This document shows, one piece after another, positions 43,239-52,309 of a DNA stretch of 64,000 bases (position 1 is its first letter; each line of letters starts with the position of its first letter). The position numbers were made by a program, and so were the translations under genes. The stretch is from Adonisia turfae CCMR0081 (lineage in GTDB: Bacteria > Cyanobacteriota > Cyanobacteriia > Phormidesmidales > Phormidesmidaceae), in assembly GCF_011009555.1 (NCBI RefSeq), contig NZ_QXHD01000004.1, forward strand, positions 7,038,576 through 7,102,575, in the 5' to 3' direction. The notes below the pieces were generated by a model. That model searched no databases. It was not told the DNA's origin and worked only from the letters and a program-made list of their open reading frames with translations.

Positions 43239-45092
43239 GTGGCTAATCTACAGCATTTAGAACGGCTACATCAGGGTGTACAGCGATGGAATCAGTGGAG
43301 ATTAAATAATCCTGAAATAGTGCCTGATCTAAGTGGTGCAACCTTATTGGCGGCTCAATTGAGTGGAGTGAATTTCAGCGGTGCCAAGCTCCATAGAGTG
43401 CAGCTAGATAAAGCGGAGTTAAGCGGTGCTAATTTGTATAAAGCTGATCTGACTCAGGCTCATCTATCGGAGGCTGACTTAAGCGGTGCAAAACTACGTA
43501 AAGCCAGGTTACGGGGTGTTAACCTAGCCAGAACCGATCTGCGAGGGGCCAATCTAACCAAGGCGCATTTACCTGACGTGGATCTAAGTGGTGCGAGTCT
43601 AAGTGGTGCGAATCTGAGTAGTGCGAATCTATGTAGGGCTAACTTGAGCAGTGCCAATTTGAGCAGTGCCAATTTGAGTGGTGCTGCTTTGATGCAGACG
43701 CAAGTGTTGGGTACTGTATTTGCCAAGGCAATGCTTACCGGTGCCTGTATACAAGACTGGACTTCCAATGGTGCGACGATCTTGGAAGGGGTTATTTGTG
43801 ATCATATCTATCTCAAAGATGTGCCAAAAGAGCGACATCCCAAGACAAGAAATTTCAAGCCTGGTGAGTTTGCTAGGGGCTTTCAGCAAACTACACGTGT
43901 GATTGATCTTGTTTTTCAGGGGCGTATTGACTGGCAAGCGTTTTCCCAGGCTTTCCAAACGCTTTGCCAAGAATATGTTGATGCTAATCTCTGTATCCAA
44001 TCGATTGAAAAAAAGCAAGGTGGTGCTTTTGTTGTTCGTTTAGCCATGGCTCCTGATACCGATGCTGCTGTGATTGAAAGTCGGGCAAAAGAGCAGTACA
44101 TGGTTGAAATGCATACACTGGATGCACAGTATAAGCGGCGATTGCGATCGCAAGGATATCCTTTTAGCATGGCCCGTCATAGTATCAACATGGAGCGTCG
44201 GGATAAAGCCACCCTAATGGGCGTGTTGACCACGATGGCCAATAGTCAGCAGGGGCCCAAATATCGGATAGACAATACGTCCTTGTTGAATAGTTTGACC
44301 ACGACGGGGCAAAACATAGAACTTAACGGTTATGACAAACATCCGGCTCATATCATAGATGCCCTCAGGAAAAAGGCTCTGAAAACAAGGACTTGTAAGC
44401 TAAAGGCTTTCAAGAACGTGGAACCTGTCCAAGCCAAAATTATTGAAATGTTGTTATCTGGTATGTCTCCATCGAGAATTACCAAAGTGATGCAGCTTGA
44501 TCGGGGTCAGGTCAACCTTTACCAACGGCAGTCAACCTTTCGCACAGCCTTTTGGCGAGCCTTTCTCAAGAAAATGCTGGATTTTGTTGGGAGATTGCTA
44601 ACCATATTGCAAAATCTGACTACTGATGCTCAGATCTCTTCAAAGTATCGTCTATGGCTTATAAAATGGTGGTTAGGCTGTTTTTTCGCAACTGTTGACT
44701 ACCAAGGCCCCCCCCATGTACCTGTTTTACAGAGCGAGATTATTCATCTGTTGCTGTTTGGTATGACCCTCACAGAAGTAAGCGATGCTCTGATGATTGA
44801 TCCTAGACAGGTCAATAAGTACCGACAACAACCTGCATTTCGGGTTGCATTTTGGCATGCCTACTGTCAAAAACTGCTGGTTTTAATCAGTAAGGCTACC
44901 GATACTGCTAAAGCTCTGCTAGTTAATCCTCAGATGACTTTTAACTGTCGTCTGATCGCAGTTGGCTACTTATTCCAAAAGTGCCCCACCGACTTTATGC
45001 GCACCCTTGAAAGAATCGAATTAGAACAGATGGCCTGCGTGCTGATATCCATTAGTGCGGGACAAATTTCTGGCGTATTACCATTGTCATAG
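43239..45092 (+). CDS. Pentapeptide-repeat protein with duplicated C-terminal module
   Basis: 617 aa from GTG 43239 (MANLQHLERLHQGVQRWNQWR, the usual opening of cyanobacterial pentapeptide proteins). Residues about 36-155 hold A(D/N)LSG-type pentapeptides that form a right-handed beta helix. A middle domain, about 195-300, contains 'VIDLVFQGRIDWQAFSQAFQ' and 'CIQSIEKKQGGAFVVRL', often fused to such repeats. The last 230 residues hold two copies of an 80-90-aa module: 'KIIEMLLSGMSPSRITKVMQLDRGQVNLYQRQSTFRTAFW' and 'EIIHLLLFGMTLTEVSDALMIDPRQVNKYRQQPAFRVAFW'. Each looks like a helix-turn-helix followed by a helical tail. Function unknown; a scaffold or DNA contact is possible. Confidence 0.85.
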   Translation: MANLQHLERLHQGVQRWNQWRLNNPEIVPDLSGATLLAAQLSGVNFSGAKLHRVQLDKAELSGANLYKADLTQAHLSEADLSGAKLRKARLRGVNLARTDLRGANLTKAHLPDVDLSGASLSGANLSSANLCRANLSSANLSSANLSGAALMQTQVLGTVFAKAMLTGACIQDWTSNGATILEGVICDHIYLKDVPKERHPKTRNFKPGEFARGFQQTTRVIDLVFQGRIDWQAFSQAFQTLCQEYVDANLCIQSIEKKQGGAFVVRLAMAPDTDAAVIESRAKEQYMVEMHTLDAQYKRRLRSQGYPFSMARHSINMERRDKATLMGVLTTMANSQQGPKYRIDNTSLLNSLTTTGQNIELNGYDKHPAHIIDALRKKALKTRTCKLKAFKNVEPVQAKIIEMLLSGMSPSRITKVMQLDRGQVNLYQRQSTFRTAFWRAFLKKMLDFVGRLLTILQNLTTDAQISSKYRLWLIKWWLGCFFATVDYQGPPHVPVLQSEIIHLLLFGMTLTEVSDALMIDPRQVNKYRQQPAFRVAFWHAYCQKLLVLISKATDTAKALLVNPQMTFNCRLIAVGYLFQKCPTDFMRTLERIELEQMACVLISISAGQISGVLPLS

Positions 45093-45491
45093 TCTGCATG
45101 CGGTGCTGCTCCGCAATTCGCCGGGATAGTCTTCTTCGCCAACGGCTACTATCGTGTCCCACCGCTGAGTCGTCTTTGGGGCACACCGGGGGGATCTGGC
45201 TGAAACGAACGCTCTACTGAAAGTTCCTGACATGGCCAATCCATTCTTATAGTCAGTGGTTGGGCAACGGCATCTGCCATCAGACAATTGGGGACAATGA
45301 TTGTGGCGCATGCCAGGTTCCGTAACAGACCACCCATGGGCAGATTTCCAAACAAACAAGGTCAATTCGGTGCCCGCAAGCAACCGCAATGACCTATCGG
45401 TGGTTAGTTAGACTTTACGACCAGGTTGTTGCAAAACTTAATTAAAAGCCGTTCCTGCTTTATATAGCTTGGCGCACATAGTTCACAACAT
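45093..45491. other. Region with gene debris
   Basis: 399 bp between two convergent genes. The interval 45149-45355 on the - strand looks like a cut-off exported protein (see the separate entry). The rest is unassigned; coding-like GC content at 45100-45250 without a full frame suggests decayed coding DNA. Confidence 0.45.
45149..45355 (-). pseudogene. Possible DUF928-type protein fragment
   Basis: 68 codons: a signal-peptide-like start (LLRNLACATIIVPNCLMADAVAQ region, cleavage after AVAQ) then 'SVERSFQPDPPGVPQRRLSGGTR'. The last part resembles the opening of DUF928 domains (F-x-P-P-x-R-G-x-P-x-x-R-x-x-GG-[ST]-R). The frame stops directly after this motif, so only the N-terminal stub remains. 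This is a tentative call. Confidence 0.35.
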
Positions 45492-46310
45492 CTACTGAAG
45501 ACTGAGGGTCAGATTATAGGAAGCATCGCTAGAGATGCCGCCGACAACTACTTGGTAATCGCCGGTGTGAGGTAAGAAAACCGTCTCATTATTGGCGCTA
45601 AATGCCAGGATGTAACCGCTGGGGGAAATGATATCAAAAGCAGCGTTATTTTCTGTGGCCTGGAGGCTGATACTCATCTGCTGACCACCGTTAGCGTTGA
45701 CCAGATAAATATCCCGGTCCCCTCGCACTACCCTATTGCTAGCAATGACATAGCGTTGGCCAGGGTCGAACTCAATCCGTTCGGTTCTGGCATTATTCGC
45801 TCCGGCCAGCAGGTCCTTGGCTTCAAGACCATTGTGATCTTGGAAGGCCGGATCAACCAGTTCACAGTCCGTTAGATTGAGGACGTTGTCTTTGGTTTGC
45901 AGTGTATTGCTGGTTAATATCCAGGTATCACGGGTGTCTTTGACGTCTTTGTCAATCCAGGTGGTAACGTCGACTATGGATGTGTCTGCGATTAGTGAAC
46001 CTGAAAACACTTGGGCATAGGTTGTTGAACCGTTTGCTGCTTCGGTTTGAACCGATGAGCGCACATCGCCGCTAATCTGATGGTTGTCGAGGGTTAAACG
46101 CAAATACGTCGCGAGCATGCCGTTGTTTAATAAGTAGCAATAGCGACCTGGATCCAGCTCAAACGTCTTCGAGATGGACTCTGAGATGGTTTGAGGTGTG
46201 GATGCTTCAGGTGCGATCGCACCTGATCTAATCGTTTCTCGAGGGCTACATCCTATAAGCAGGCTGAGCAAACTAACAGTCAGCAGACTGATTGAAGTAA
46301 AGCGCATCAT
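45492..46310 (-). CDS. Lipoprotein with C-terminal PPC-like domain
   Basis: 272 aa. A lipobox, SLLIGCSP, places the lipidated cysteine at 21. A first domain (about 50-160, 'GRYCYLLNNGMLATYLRLTLDNHQISGDVRSS') binds no known ligand. The last 90 residues, 'FDPGQRYVIASNRVVRGDRDIYLVNANGGQQMSISL' to 'TGDYQVVVGGISSDASYNLTLSL', have the look of a pre-peptidase C-terminal (PPC) beta-sandwich. Probably anchored at the outer face of the membrane. It is downstream of bioA on the same strand, 75 bp away. Confidence 0.78.
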   Translation of the reverse strand: MMRFTSISLLTVSLLSLLIGCSPRETIRSGAIAPEASTPQTISESISKTFELDPGRYCYLLNNGMLATYLRLTLDNHQISGDVRSSVQTEAANGSTTYAQVFSGSLIADTSIVDVTTWIDKDVKDTRDTWILTSNTLQTKDNVLNLTDCELVDPAFQDHNGLEAKDLLAGANNARTERIEFDPGQRYVIASNRVVRGDRDIYLVNANGGQQMSISLQATENNAAFDIISPSGYILAFSANNETVFLPHTGDYQVVVGGISSDASYNLTLSLQ

Positions 46311-46385
46311 GATGACAAGCCTATCCTGGATAGGAATTGTGACTATGAATTTTAGCCGTAGTAAATGCGACTGCTCACCACAACA

Positions 46386-47669
46386 TTAACGAGTCAGTTC
46401 AACTATTGCCTGGGTGATGCAACTCAACTCGGCAGGCTCAATGATATAAGGCGGCATCGTGTATATAAGTTTACCAAAGGGGCGTAGCCATACACCGTGC
46501 TCTACTACCTGTGGCTGAATTACAGCCATATCCACCGGTTCATGCAATTCGACAACGCCAATGGCTCCTAACACCCGCACGTCTTTGACTAAGGATGATG
46601 CCCGGCAGGGGGCTAGCTCTTGCTTCAGCTGTGCCTCGATTGTCTGGATTTTGGCTTGCCAATCGTAGCTGTCTAAAATGGCAAGATTCTCTAAGGCGAC
46701 GGCACAGGCCAAAGGATTGGCCATAAACGTAGGACCATGCATAAACACCCCTGCTTCGCCCTGGCTAAACACCTGACTAATGTGGGGTGTGGTGAGCGTT
46801 GCCGCCAGCGACATAAACCCACCGGACATGGCCTTGCCGATACACAAAATGTCAGGGAAAATCTTTGCATGTTCGCAGGCAAAGAGCTGCCCTGTACGCC
46901 CAAAGCCTGTGGCGATTTCATCCAGAATTAACAGCACACCATACTGGTCACAGAGCTCTCTGGCACGACGCACATAGTCGGGACTGTAAAACCGCATGCC
47001 CCCAGCCCCCTGCACCACAGGTTCAAAGATGGCTGCGGCGATCTGTCCATGGTTTTCCGCCAAAAGTTGTTCAAAACTAATAATATCGCTGTCATCCCAC
47101 AGTCCCCAGAACGGAATCTGGGGAATATCGGCAAAATACTGTTGTCGAAGAACCTTGCTAAATAGATGGTGCATGCCGTTGACGGGGTCACACACCGACA
47201 TAGCATCAAAGGTATCGCCATGGTAACCGCCGCGCACCGTTAGAAAGCGATGCTTCTCAGGCTTGCCCAGGTTATACCAATACTGAATCGCCATCTTCAT
47301 GGCCACTTCCACAGACACTGAACCAGAGTCGCAGAAGAACACCTGCTGGAGTGGTTCTGGCGTGAGTTCCACTAATCGCTGAGCCAGTTGCACCGCCGGT
47401 TGGTGGGTAAGACCGCCAAACATCACGTGGGACATGCGATCAATTTGATCGCGAGCGGCCTGGTTAAGCCGGGGATGGTTATACCCATGAATGCAGGTCC
47501 ACCAGGAGGACATGCCATCCACCAGGGTCAGCCCTCCCTCTAGCTCGATGTAAACGCCCTGTGCCGACTTGACCGGAAAAATGGGTAACGGATTGGGCAT
47601 GGCGGCGTAGGGATGCCATACATGTTGGCGGTCAATGGTGAGTAGCTGGTCCGTGGGTAAGGATTGCAT
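46386..47669 (-). CDS. bioA: Adenosylmethionine-8-amino-7-oxononanoate aminotransferase
   Basis: 427-aa PLP aminotransferase that uses S-adenosylmethionine as amino donor to make diaminopelargonate in biotin synthesis. 'DRQHVWHPYAAM' at the N-terminus and 'SSWWTCIHGYNHPRLNQA' are diagnostic of BioA. 'FCDSGSVSVEVAMKMA' and 'GGYHGDTF' bind PLP, 'ILDEIATGFGRTG' holds the PLP-ring aspartate, and the Schiff-base lysine is in 'ILCIGKAMSGG'. No other bio genes are beside it; in cyanobacteria they are often scattered. Confidence 0.95.
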   Translation of the reverse strand: MQSLPTDQLLTIDRQHVWHPYAAMPNPLPIFPVKSAQGVYIELEGGLTLVDGMSSWWTCIHGYNHPRLNQAARDQIDRMSHVMFGGLTHQPAVQLAQRLVELTPEPLQQVFFCDSGSVSVEVAMKMAIQYWYNLGKPEKHRFLTVRGGYHGDTFDAMSVCDPVNGMHHLFSKVLRQQYFADIPQIPFWGLWDDSDIISFEQLLAENHGQIAAAIFEPVVQGAGGMRFYSPDYVRRARELCDQYGVLLILDEIATGFGRTGQLFACEHAKIFPDILCIGKAMSGGFMSLAATLTTPHISQVFSQGEAGVFMHGPTFMANPLACAVALENLAILDSYDWQAKIQTIEAQLKQELAPCRASSLVKDVRVLGAIGVVELHEPVDMAVIQPQVVEHGVWLRPFGKLIYTMPPYIIEPAELSCITQAIVELTR

Positions 47670-47724
47670 AGGTGTTTGGATTGGGAGGGGGGGGGAACCG
47701 CTGACGCTATGGGCTAAGCACTAG

Positions 47725-48174
47725 TTATTCAACAGTGACTGTGATTTTCTCTGAGATAACGGGTTTTTCGTGGGGAATATGGCTATAGTTGCCCAGTACC
47801 AACTGTAAAGTGTGTTTGCCCGGTTCTAGGGTCAGCTGAGTTTCGGTTTGACCGGCACCATAATGGAGAACTTGTTCAGAACCTTGCAATGGCTCTGTTA
47901 GAGGAGGTAGCTCATCGACATCGACGAGTAAATGATGATGACCTGTATTGGGACGATCTATCCCGGCAGGGGCAATTCCCATGCCCGACAGGCCAAACCG
48001 CACGGTGAAGGGTGCTGCGACCGTATCACCATTGCTGGGAGAAATAATATAAGCGGCAGCAGATTCGGGTGCAGGGGAGAGGTCTGCTGCATAAACTGGA
48101 TGTACAAATGGGCCGACTAGCATAGTCAGCCATAGGGCGGCAAGGGCAAGGCTATACCGAAGACAAATCACCAT
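47725..48174 (-). CDS. DUF4399-domain exported protein
   Basis: 149 aa from ATG 48174 (MVICLRYSLAL); a TTG at 48195 is open too. A signal peptide ends near VYA. The domain 'AAYIISPSNGDTVAAPFTVRFGLSGMGIAPAG', 'NTGHHHLLVDVDELP', 'HYGAGQTETQLTLEPGKHTLQLVLGNYSHIPH' is a classic DUF4399 beta-sandwich with a His-rich loop that may bind a metal. Periplasmic; function unknown. It precedes bioA on the same strand, 56 bp away, so they may share a transcript. Confidence 0.88.
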   Translation of the reverse strand: MVICLRYSLALAALWLTMLVGPFVHPVYAADLSPAPESAAAYIISPSNGDTVAAPFTVRFGLSGMGIAPAGIDRPNTGHHHLLVDVDELPPLTEPLQGSEQVLHYGAGQTETQLTLEPGKHTLQLVLGNYSHIPHEKPVISEKITVTVE

Positions 48175-48459
48175 GAATAACACACTCGGAAACAAACATT
48201 ATCACAAACATTATCTATGGTAAGCCGTTGCGTTGCCACCACGGTCATATCCCTAACTGTCACAGTTCTAATGAATGATTTTTCAGTGGTTATAGCGTTA
48301 AAATTATAGTCCACCCAGAAAAAGTGTCCTCTGTTTTTACGCGTTCCTAGGGACTAAACGATACAACAAGACCATGCAAGCGAGGTTCAGTAATCTCTGG
48401 TACTAAATACCCATGGAAAACTAGCCCGTCTGCCATAAAACGTTTCGAGGAATTCAACC

Positions 48460-48927
48460 ATGATGTTCAATCGTATTCTTTGCACGCTGGGGCTAACGGC
48501 TGCTGTTCTTGCTGCAGCTTCCCTCACCGCATTTGCTCAAGAAGCACCTGACTATAACTATGTCGGGATTGGTGGCGGTGACGAAGGATTTGTTGTTAAC
48601 GGTAAACTCTCTCTTTCTGATAATCTTTCTGTCCGTCCCGCTGTCAGCACTGACTTTGACTTTGATGATGGCGAAGATGTGGCCTATGTACTGCCCATCA
48701 CCTATGATTTCAATTCTCTTGATCCCGCTGGTCGCCTTAATCCCTTCCTAGGTGCTGGTATCAATGGTGAGCTAGGTGATGATAGCTCCATTGAAGCTGC
48801 TGTGACCGGTGGAGCAGACTATCGTGTTAATGACAAATGGTTGGTTAATGGCTCTGTTGTGTGGTCTCCATTCCAGGATGGTGACGATGATGTTGACTTC
48901 ATCGCTGGTGTTGGATATAGCTTTTAA
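48460..48927 (+). CDS. Small outer-membrane beta-barrel-like protein
   Basis: 155 aa. A signal peptide (AVLAAASLTAFAQ) is cleaved near residue 27. The mature part has alternating strands (FVVNGKLSLSDNLSVRPAV, VAYVLPITYDF, AAVTGGADYRV, WLVNGSVVW) separated by Asp-rich loops and ends in GVGYSF, with a terminal phenylalanine, as in outer-membrane barrels recognised by BamA. Length suits a 6-8-strand barrel. ATG start with GAGG upstream; strong hairpin downstream. Confidence 0.78.
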   Translation: MMFNRILCTLGLTAAVLAAASLTAFAQEAPDYNYVGIGGGDEGFVVNGKLSLSDNLSVRPAVSTDFDFDDGEDVAYVLPITYDFNSLDPAGRLNPFLGAGINGELGDDSSIEAAVTGGADYRVNDKWLVNGSVVWSPFQDGDDDVDFIAGVGYSF

Positions 48928-48995
48928 CTAAAATCTCCTAGGCTGAAGATTTTAAATCAAGGTTATGACACCAGGGTAGCTCCCCATCTCAACAA

Positions 48996-49021
48996 AACAG
49001 CCCTGCCACGGCGGGGCTGTT
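48996..49021 (+). terminator. Hairpin after the barrel gene
   Basis: AACAGCCCTG (48996-49005) pairs with CGGGGCTGTT (49012-49021), with one G-T pair. It lies between convergent genes. On the - strand the stem is followed by TTGTTGAG, so it may serve the SGNH gene as well. Confidence 0.7.
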
Positions 49022-49040
49022 ACCAACACCAAGGATATTC

Positions 49041-49832
49041 TTAAATGTTGTCTGCTTCCGCAATCTCTGTGTTATTGGGAAATGTTGCAGTGTCAAAAAA
49101 CTCAGAAAATGCCTCATTTAAGACAGTATATCCCTGGGCATTGAGGTGCAACTCATCTTTGCCGAAATCTTTGGGAATCATGCCTTTTTCATCGGCAATG
49201 GCTGAAAACCCATCAAACACCAGTACTTTATCACTTTGCAAGGAGTCAATATATCCGTTGACCTCATAAATGGCCTGGGCTATGTCATCTGACCAAACGG
49301 GTTTGCGTACAAGCGGCACTTCTCCCACTGGAAGAATAGTGGATATGATGACCGTGGCTCCCAATGCCTTAGCATCTTCTGTTATTTGTCGAATGTTAGC
49401 GCGGCAAAGATCGATGATGACATTGCGTTCATCGGGCATCAGTGGAATGGCTTTGAGATCATTTATGCCTACTTGAATGACAACAATGTCTGGTTCTAAA
49501 TCTCCTAAATGAAAATCGAATCGTTGACTTGTTTGTGCAGAGGTTTGGCCGCCAACACCACGGTTGACAAATTCATATCCCTTAATTTGAGGGGTAGGCC
49601 AATCAGCAGCTCTAGAGTCTCCGAAAATAATGACTCGTTTATTGTCTCCCTTGTCATTCAAGTTAGAGTTTGGTTTATAGTAGCTAAGGCCCAGCGGATC
49701 TAAACGAACTTGATTGAGTTCAACGTAGTATTTTGTGAGTTGTCCGTATAGGAAAAAATTGAGCGCTACTGAAGCACCTACAAGAGGGATCCCCAAATAC
49801 AGCAGCAGTGAGCTAACCTTGACCATTTTCAT
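49041..49832 (-). CDS. SGNH/GDSL-family hydrolase, membrane-anchored
   Basis: 263 aa. One N-terminal membrane segment (about 8-28) is followed by the SGNH fold: block I 'VIIFGDSRAADWP' with the nucleophile Ser, block II Gly in 'NRGVGGQTS', block III 'VIQVGINDLKA' (GxND), block V 'DELHLNAQGY' (DxxH). All four catalytic blocks are present, so it is probably an active esterase, perhaps on cell-wall sugars or lipids outside the membrane. ATG start. Confidence 0.88.
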   Translation of the reverse strand: MKMVKVSSLLLYLGIPLVGASVALNFFLYGQLTKYYVELNQVRLDPLGLSYYKPNSNLNDKGDNKRVIIFGDSRAADWPTPQIKGYEFVNRGVGGQTSAQTSQRFDFHLGDLEPDIVVIQVGINDLKAIPLMPDERNVIIDLCRANIRQITEDAKALGATVIISTILPVGEVPLVRKPVWSDDIAQAIYEVNGYIDSLQSDKVLVFDGFSAIADEKGMIPKDFGKDELHLNAQGYTVLNEAFSEFFDTATFPNNTEIAEADNI

Positions 49833-50273
49833 AGGGCCGTTTGCGGTATAAATTTGTTTGATCTAGAAGGACACTGTAATAAACCTTGATGACTAATGGT
49901 CCAACATAATTTGTTCCAAGCTACAGTATGTAACGTTATCGCTAACACCCTGAATGAGTTATGGGGAGATGCTTTTTGCCTGCTTTAAATCTTTGGCAAA
50001 ATTTTGTAAGGCTAAGGTGTTGTACTTAGGCGGTTAGATACGGCGTCAAGATTTAACTATTGATAAGGGTGTATATGGATAGTTTGTCAGAAGTGAGTTT
50101 TCTGGTAGTCATATCAGGTGAACTACTCATGACTAGTTCACTATTCAGTACTCAGTTGTCTCATCCGAAATTTTCAGTTTGAGGCCGCTGTGTTTAAACG
50201 GCAACTGTTGCCATTTAACCCTGAGGCAAGGCATAACCATATATGACTGTTGGGTCTATTCACCGTTTGCTTT
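49833..50273. other. Divergent intergenic region, SGNH gene / acyltransferase
   Basis: 441 bp. The 24-bp palindrome at 50118-50141 stands out, together with an AT-rich stretch near 50020-50100 that probably carries the acyltransferase promoter. Nothing else is recognised. Confidence 0.5.
50118..50141. promoter_or_regulatory. 24-bp near-perfect palindrome
   Basis: Arms GTGAACTA (50118-50125) and TAGTTCAC (50134-50141) flank a core whose centre TCATGA is itself symmetric; only one pair (C/C) is mismatched over 24 bp. It lies about 130 bp before the acyltransferase start, a plausible operator. Confidence 0.5.
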
Positions 50274-51440
50274 ATGGTTGCTGAGACTGCGTTATTCTTT
50301 CCACCTAAACCTAAACCGTTACTGATTCGGTTGGTGCAGAGTGTGTCATATCTGGTGCTACAGCGGTTGTACCGATGCGGATTAGTGGTGTCCGATGACG
50401 ATGTAGCTAAACTGCGGGCATTGGATGGCGCACGGGTGGTTTATGTGTGTAACCATCCCACTATGGAAGACGGTATGGTGCTATTTAGCCTGGCGGCACG
50501 GGTAGGCCAACTGTGGCACTATATTGTGGCTCGGGAGTCGTTCAAAGGGCTGCAGGGACCATTTTTACAATGGATGGGCTGTTACTCTATTCGTCGGGGA
50601 TTGGGGGATAGGGCTAGCATTGCTCAGACGCTGAGTCTGTTAAGGGAACCTGGGGCGCAGGTGGTGATTTTTCCAGAAGGTGGCTGCTCTTATCAAAATG
50701 ATACGGTGATGCCGTTTCGGTCGGGGGCAATCCAAATGCCGATGCAGGTAATCGCGCAGCTGATGAAGAAGACCCCCGATGCGGATTTGTATGTTGTGCC
50801 GATTTCGCTGAAGTATCGCTATACTCAGCCGATGACGTCAGTTATCCAGGAGACATTACAGGGTCTGGAGGACGAACTCGGTTTAGTATCTGAAGATCCC
50901 CAGGATTTTTATCAGCGGTTACTTGCGATCGCATCCTTGATCATCACACGTATAGAAACAGAATTTGGCTTAACTAGGGAACCGGATCAAGACTGGAATC
51001 AACGGATCAGCCGTTTGCGGAATCATGTCATCAGTCAGTGTGAACAGCAGCTGGATCTAGAATCCAATGGAGCACCGATTCGAGAACGAGTTTATCGGAT
51101 CCAGGCATTATTAGAGGCAGAAGAACCGAAAACGGTTGCTGAAGGGGATGCCCTCTATTGGACGACGGTAAGATTGCTGAATTTTGATGCCATTTATGAT
51201 GGTTATGTTGCGGCTAAGCCTACTCCGGAGAGGTTTCTAGACACATTGATGCGTTTAGAACGAGAGGTGTATCAAGTTGAACATATTCAGCCTAAGGCTC
51301 ATCGCCAGGCTGTTTTCCGAGTCGGTGAACCGATTAATCTAAAAGATTACGTCAAGGAGTTTCGAGCTGATAAGGCAGGAACCGTGGCGCGGCTCACAGA
51401 ACAGTTACGCACAGCTGTGCAAGACAATTTAGCTGTGTAG
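50274..51440 (+). CDS. PlsC-type acyltransferase
   Basis: 388 aa from ATG 50274; a TTG eight codons earlier is open. The glycerolphosphate acyltransferase domain shows NHPTMED (NHx4D) near residue 62, 'YSIRRG' block II, 'VIFPEGGCS' (PEG) block III, and 'VPISLKYRY' block IV. The C-terminal 170 residues, predicted helical, are an extension not seen in standard PlsC. It may add fatty acyl chains to lysophosphatidate or a related lipid. Single gene. Confidence 0.85.
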   Translation: MVAETALFFPPKPKPLLIRLVQSVSYLVLQRLYRCGLVVSDDDVAKLRALDGARVVYVCNHPTMEDGMVLFSLAARVGQLWHYIVARESFKGLQGPFLQWMGCYSIRRGLGDRASIAQTLSLLREPGAQVVIFPEGGCSYQNDTVMPFRSGAIQMPMQVIAQLMKKTPDADLYVVPISLKYRYTQPMTSVIQETLQGLEDELGLVSEDPQDFYQRLLAIASLIITRIETEFGLTREPDQDWNQRISRLRNHVISQCEQQLDLESNGAPIRERVYRIQALLEAEEPKTVAEGDALYWTTVRLLNFDAIYDGYVAAKPTPERFLDTLMRLEREVYQVEHIQPKAHRQAVFRVGEPINLKDYVKEFRADKAGTVARLTEQLRTAVQDNLAV

Positions 51441-51571
51441 TAGGGGCTGTGCCTTGTGCTAACCCTTACAAAATGTTCGTTGTGATGAGCAATTTTCTCT
51501 CTCTTTTGTTCCCTGGATTGCTGTTATCTAAACAGATTAATAACAAAACAGCGAGTTTCTTTTGCCTCGCT

Positions 51572-52309
51572 TCATCCACAGATGTCACCCAGATTGTCGG
51601 GACAGGTTTGATCGTCAATATCAATGCCGCTGAGGTCGAGCAGCTGCCATTCTCCTTCTACGGCGGGGGTGAGAATTTCACCGATGGGACTAATATCTGT
51701 AAAGGGATTGTAACCAACATTGAGGGAGCGAATGGTGGGGATCTCAGCCACAGGTGCGATATTGTCGATTTGGTTGTAGCTAATATCTAGGGTGGTGAGT
51801 TGCCCTAGGGCGGTGAGGGCAGTAATGTCCTGTAGCTGAGTGTTGGCAAGACGTAGGGTTTGCAGCTGAGTGAGCTGAGCAATGGGGGCTAAGTCGCCAA
51901 TGACGTGCCCGCTCAGGTTGAGAGCAGTGAGATTGGGGGTTGCGATCTCAATTATATGCAAATCCACACCCGTCGGAAAATCTACCATCAAACCGTTGTC
52001 TGGCAAGTAGTTCCTCTGTATCTGTGCCCCCCGTAAAACCTCCATCGCAGCCAGCTGCTGTGCGGCTACATTACAGTTGCTAATGCCCAATGCCGACATC
52101 AAAGCTTCCACCGTTTGCCAGGAATACGGGCGGCTGTATAGGGCGCTACTCCACTCGCCTGCCCCCCCTTGAAATGCTTCGCACAAGTCAGCAAATGTGG
52201 GTTGAGGCAGTTCTATTCCATAGGTTGCAACTGGTGTAATGGCTACAGTGCACCAGACGGTAGCTGCGCCAGCTAGTAAATGCATTGCCAAATGGTTGAG
52301 TTTGGGCAT
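51572..52309 (-). CDS. Exported leucine-rich-repeat protein
   Basis: 245 aa. A signal peptide (about 1-32) leads to a helical cap with cysteines (FADLCEAFQGG, SNCNVAAQQL), then about four internalin-type 22-residue repeats: 'LTALNLSGHVIGDLAPIAQLTQ', 'LQTLRLANTQLQDITALTALGQ', 'LTTLDISYNQIDNIAPVAEIPT', 'IRSLNVGYNPFTDISPIGEI'. It ends with a short Cys-containing cap (DDQTCPDNLGDICG). Probably periplasmic or surface, for protein contacts. ATG start. Confidence 0.85.
   Translation of the reverse strand: MPKLNHLAMHLLAGAATVWCTVAITPVATYGIELPQPTFADLCEAFQGGAGEWSSALYSRPYSWQTVEALMSALGISNCNVAAQQLAAMEVLRGAQIQRNYLPDNGLMVDFPTGVDLHIIEIATPNLTALNLSGHVIGDLAPIAQLTQLQTLRLANTQLQDITALTALGQLTTLDISYNQIDNIAPVAEIPTIRSLNVGYNPFTDISPIGEILTPAVEGEWQLLDLSGIDIDDQTCPDNLGDICG

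Noticed and set aside
43460-43768. 102-codon - strand frame opposite the pentapeptide repeats
   Set aside because: It mirrors the repeat DNA (LALLKLALLK) and is an artefact of the pentapeptide code on the other strand.
51449-51790. 113-codon + strand frame
   Set aside because: Lies opposite the leucine-rich-repeat gene, whose signal peptide and repeats are clear.
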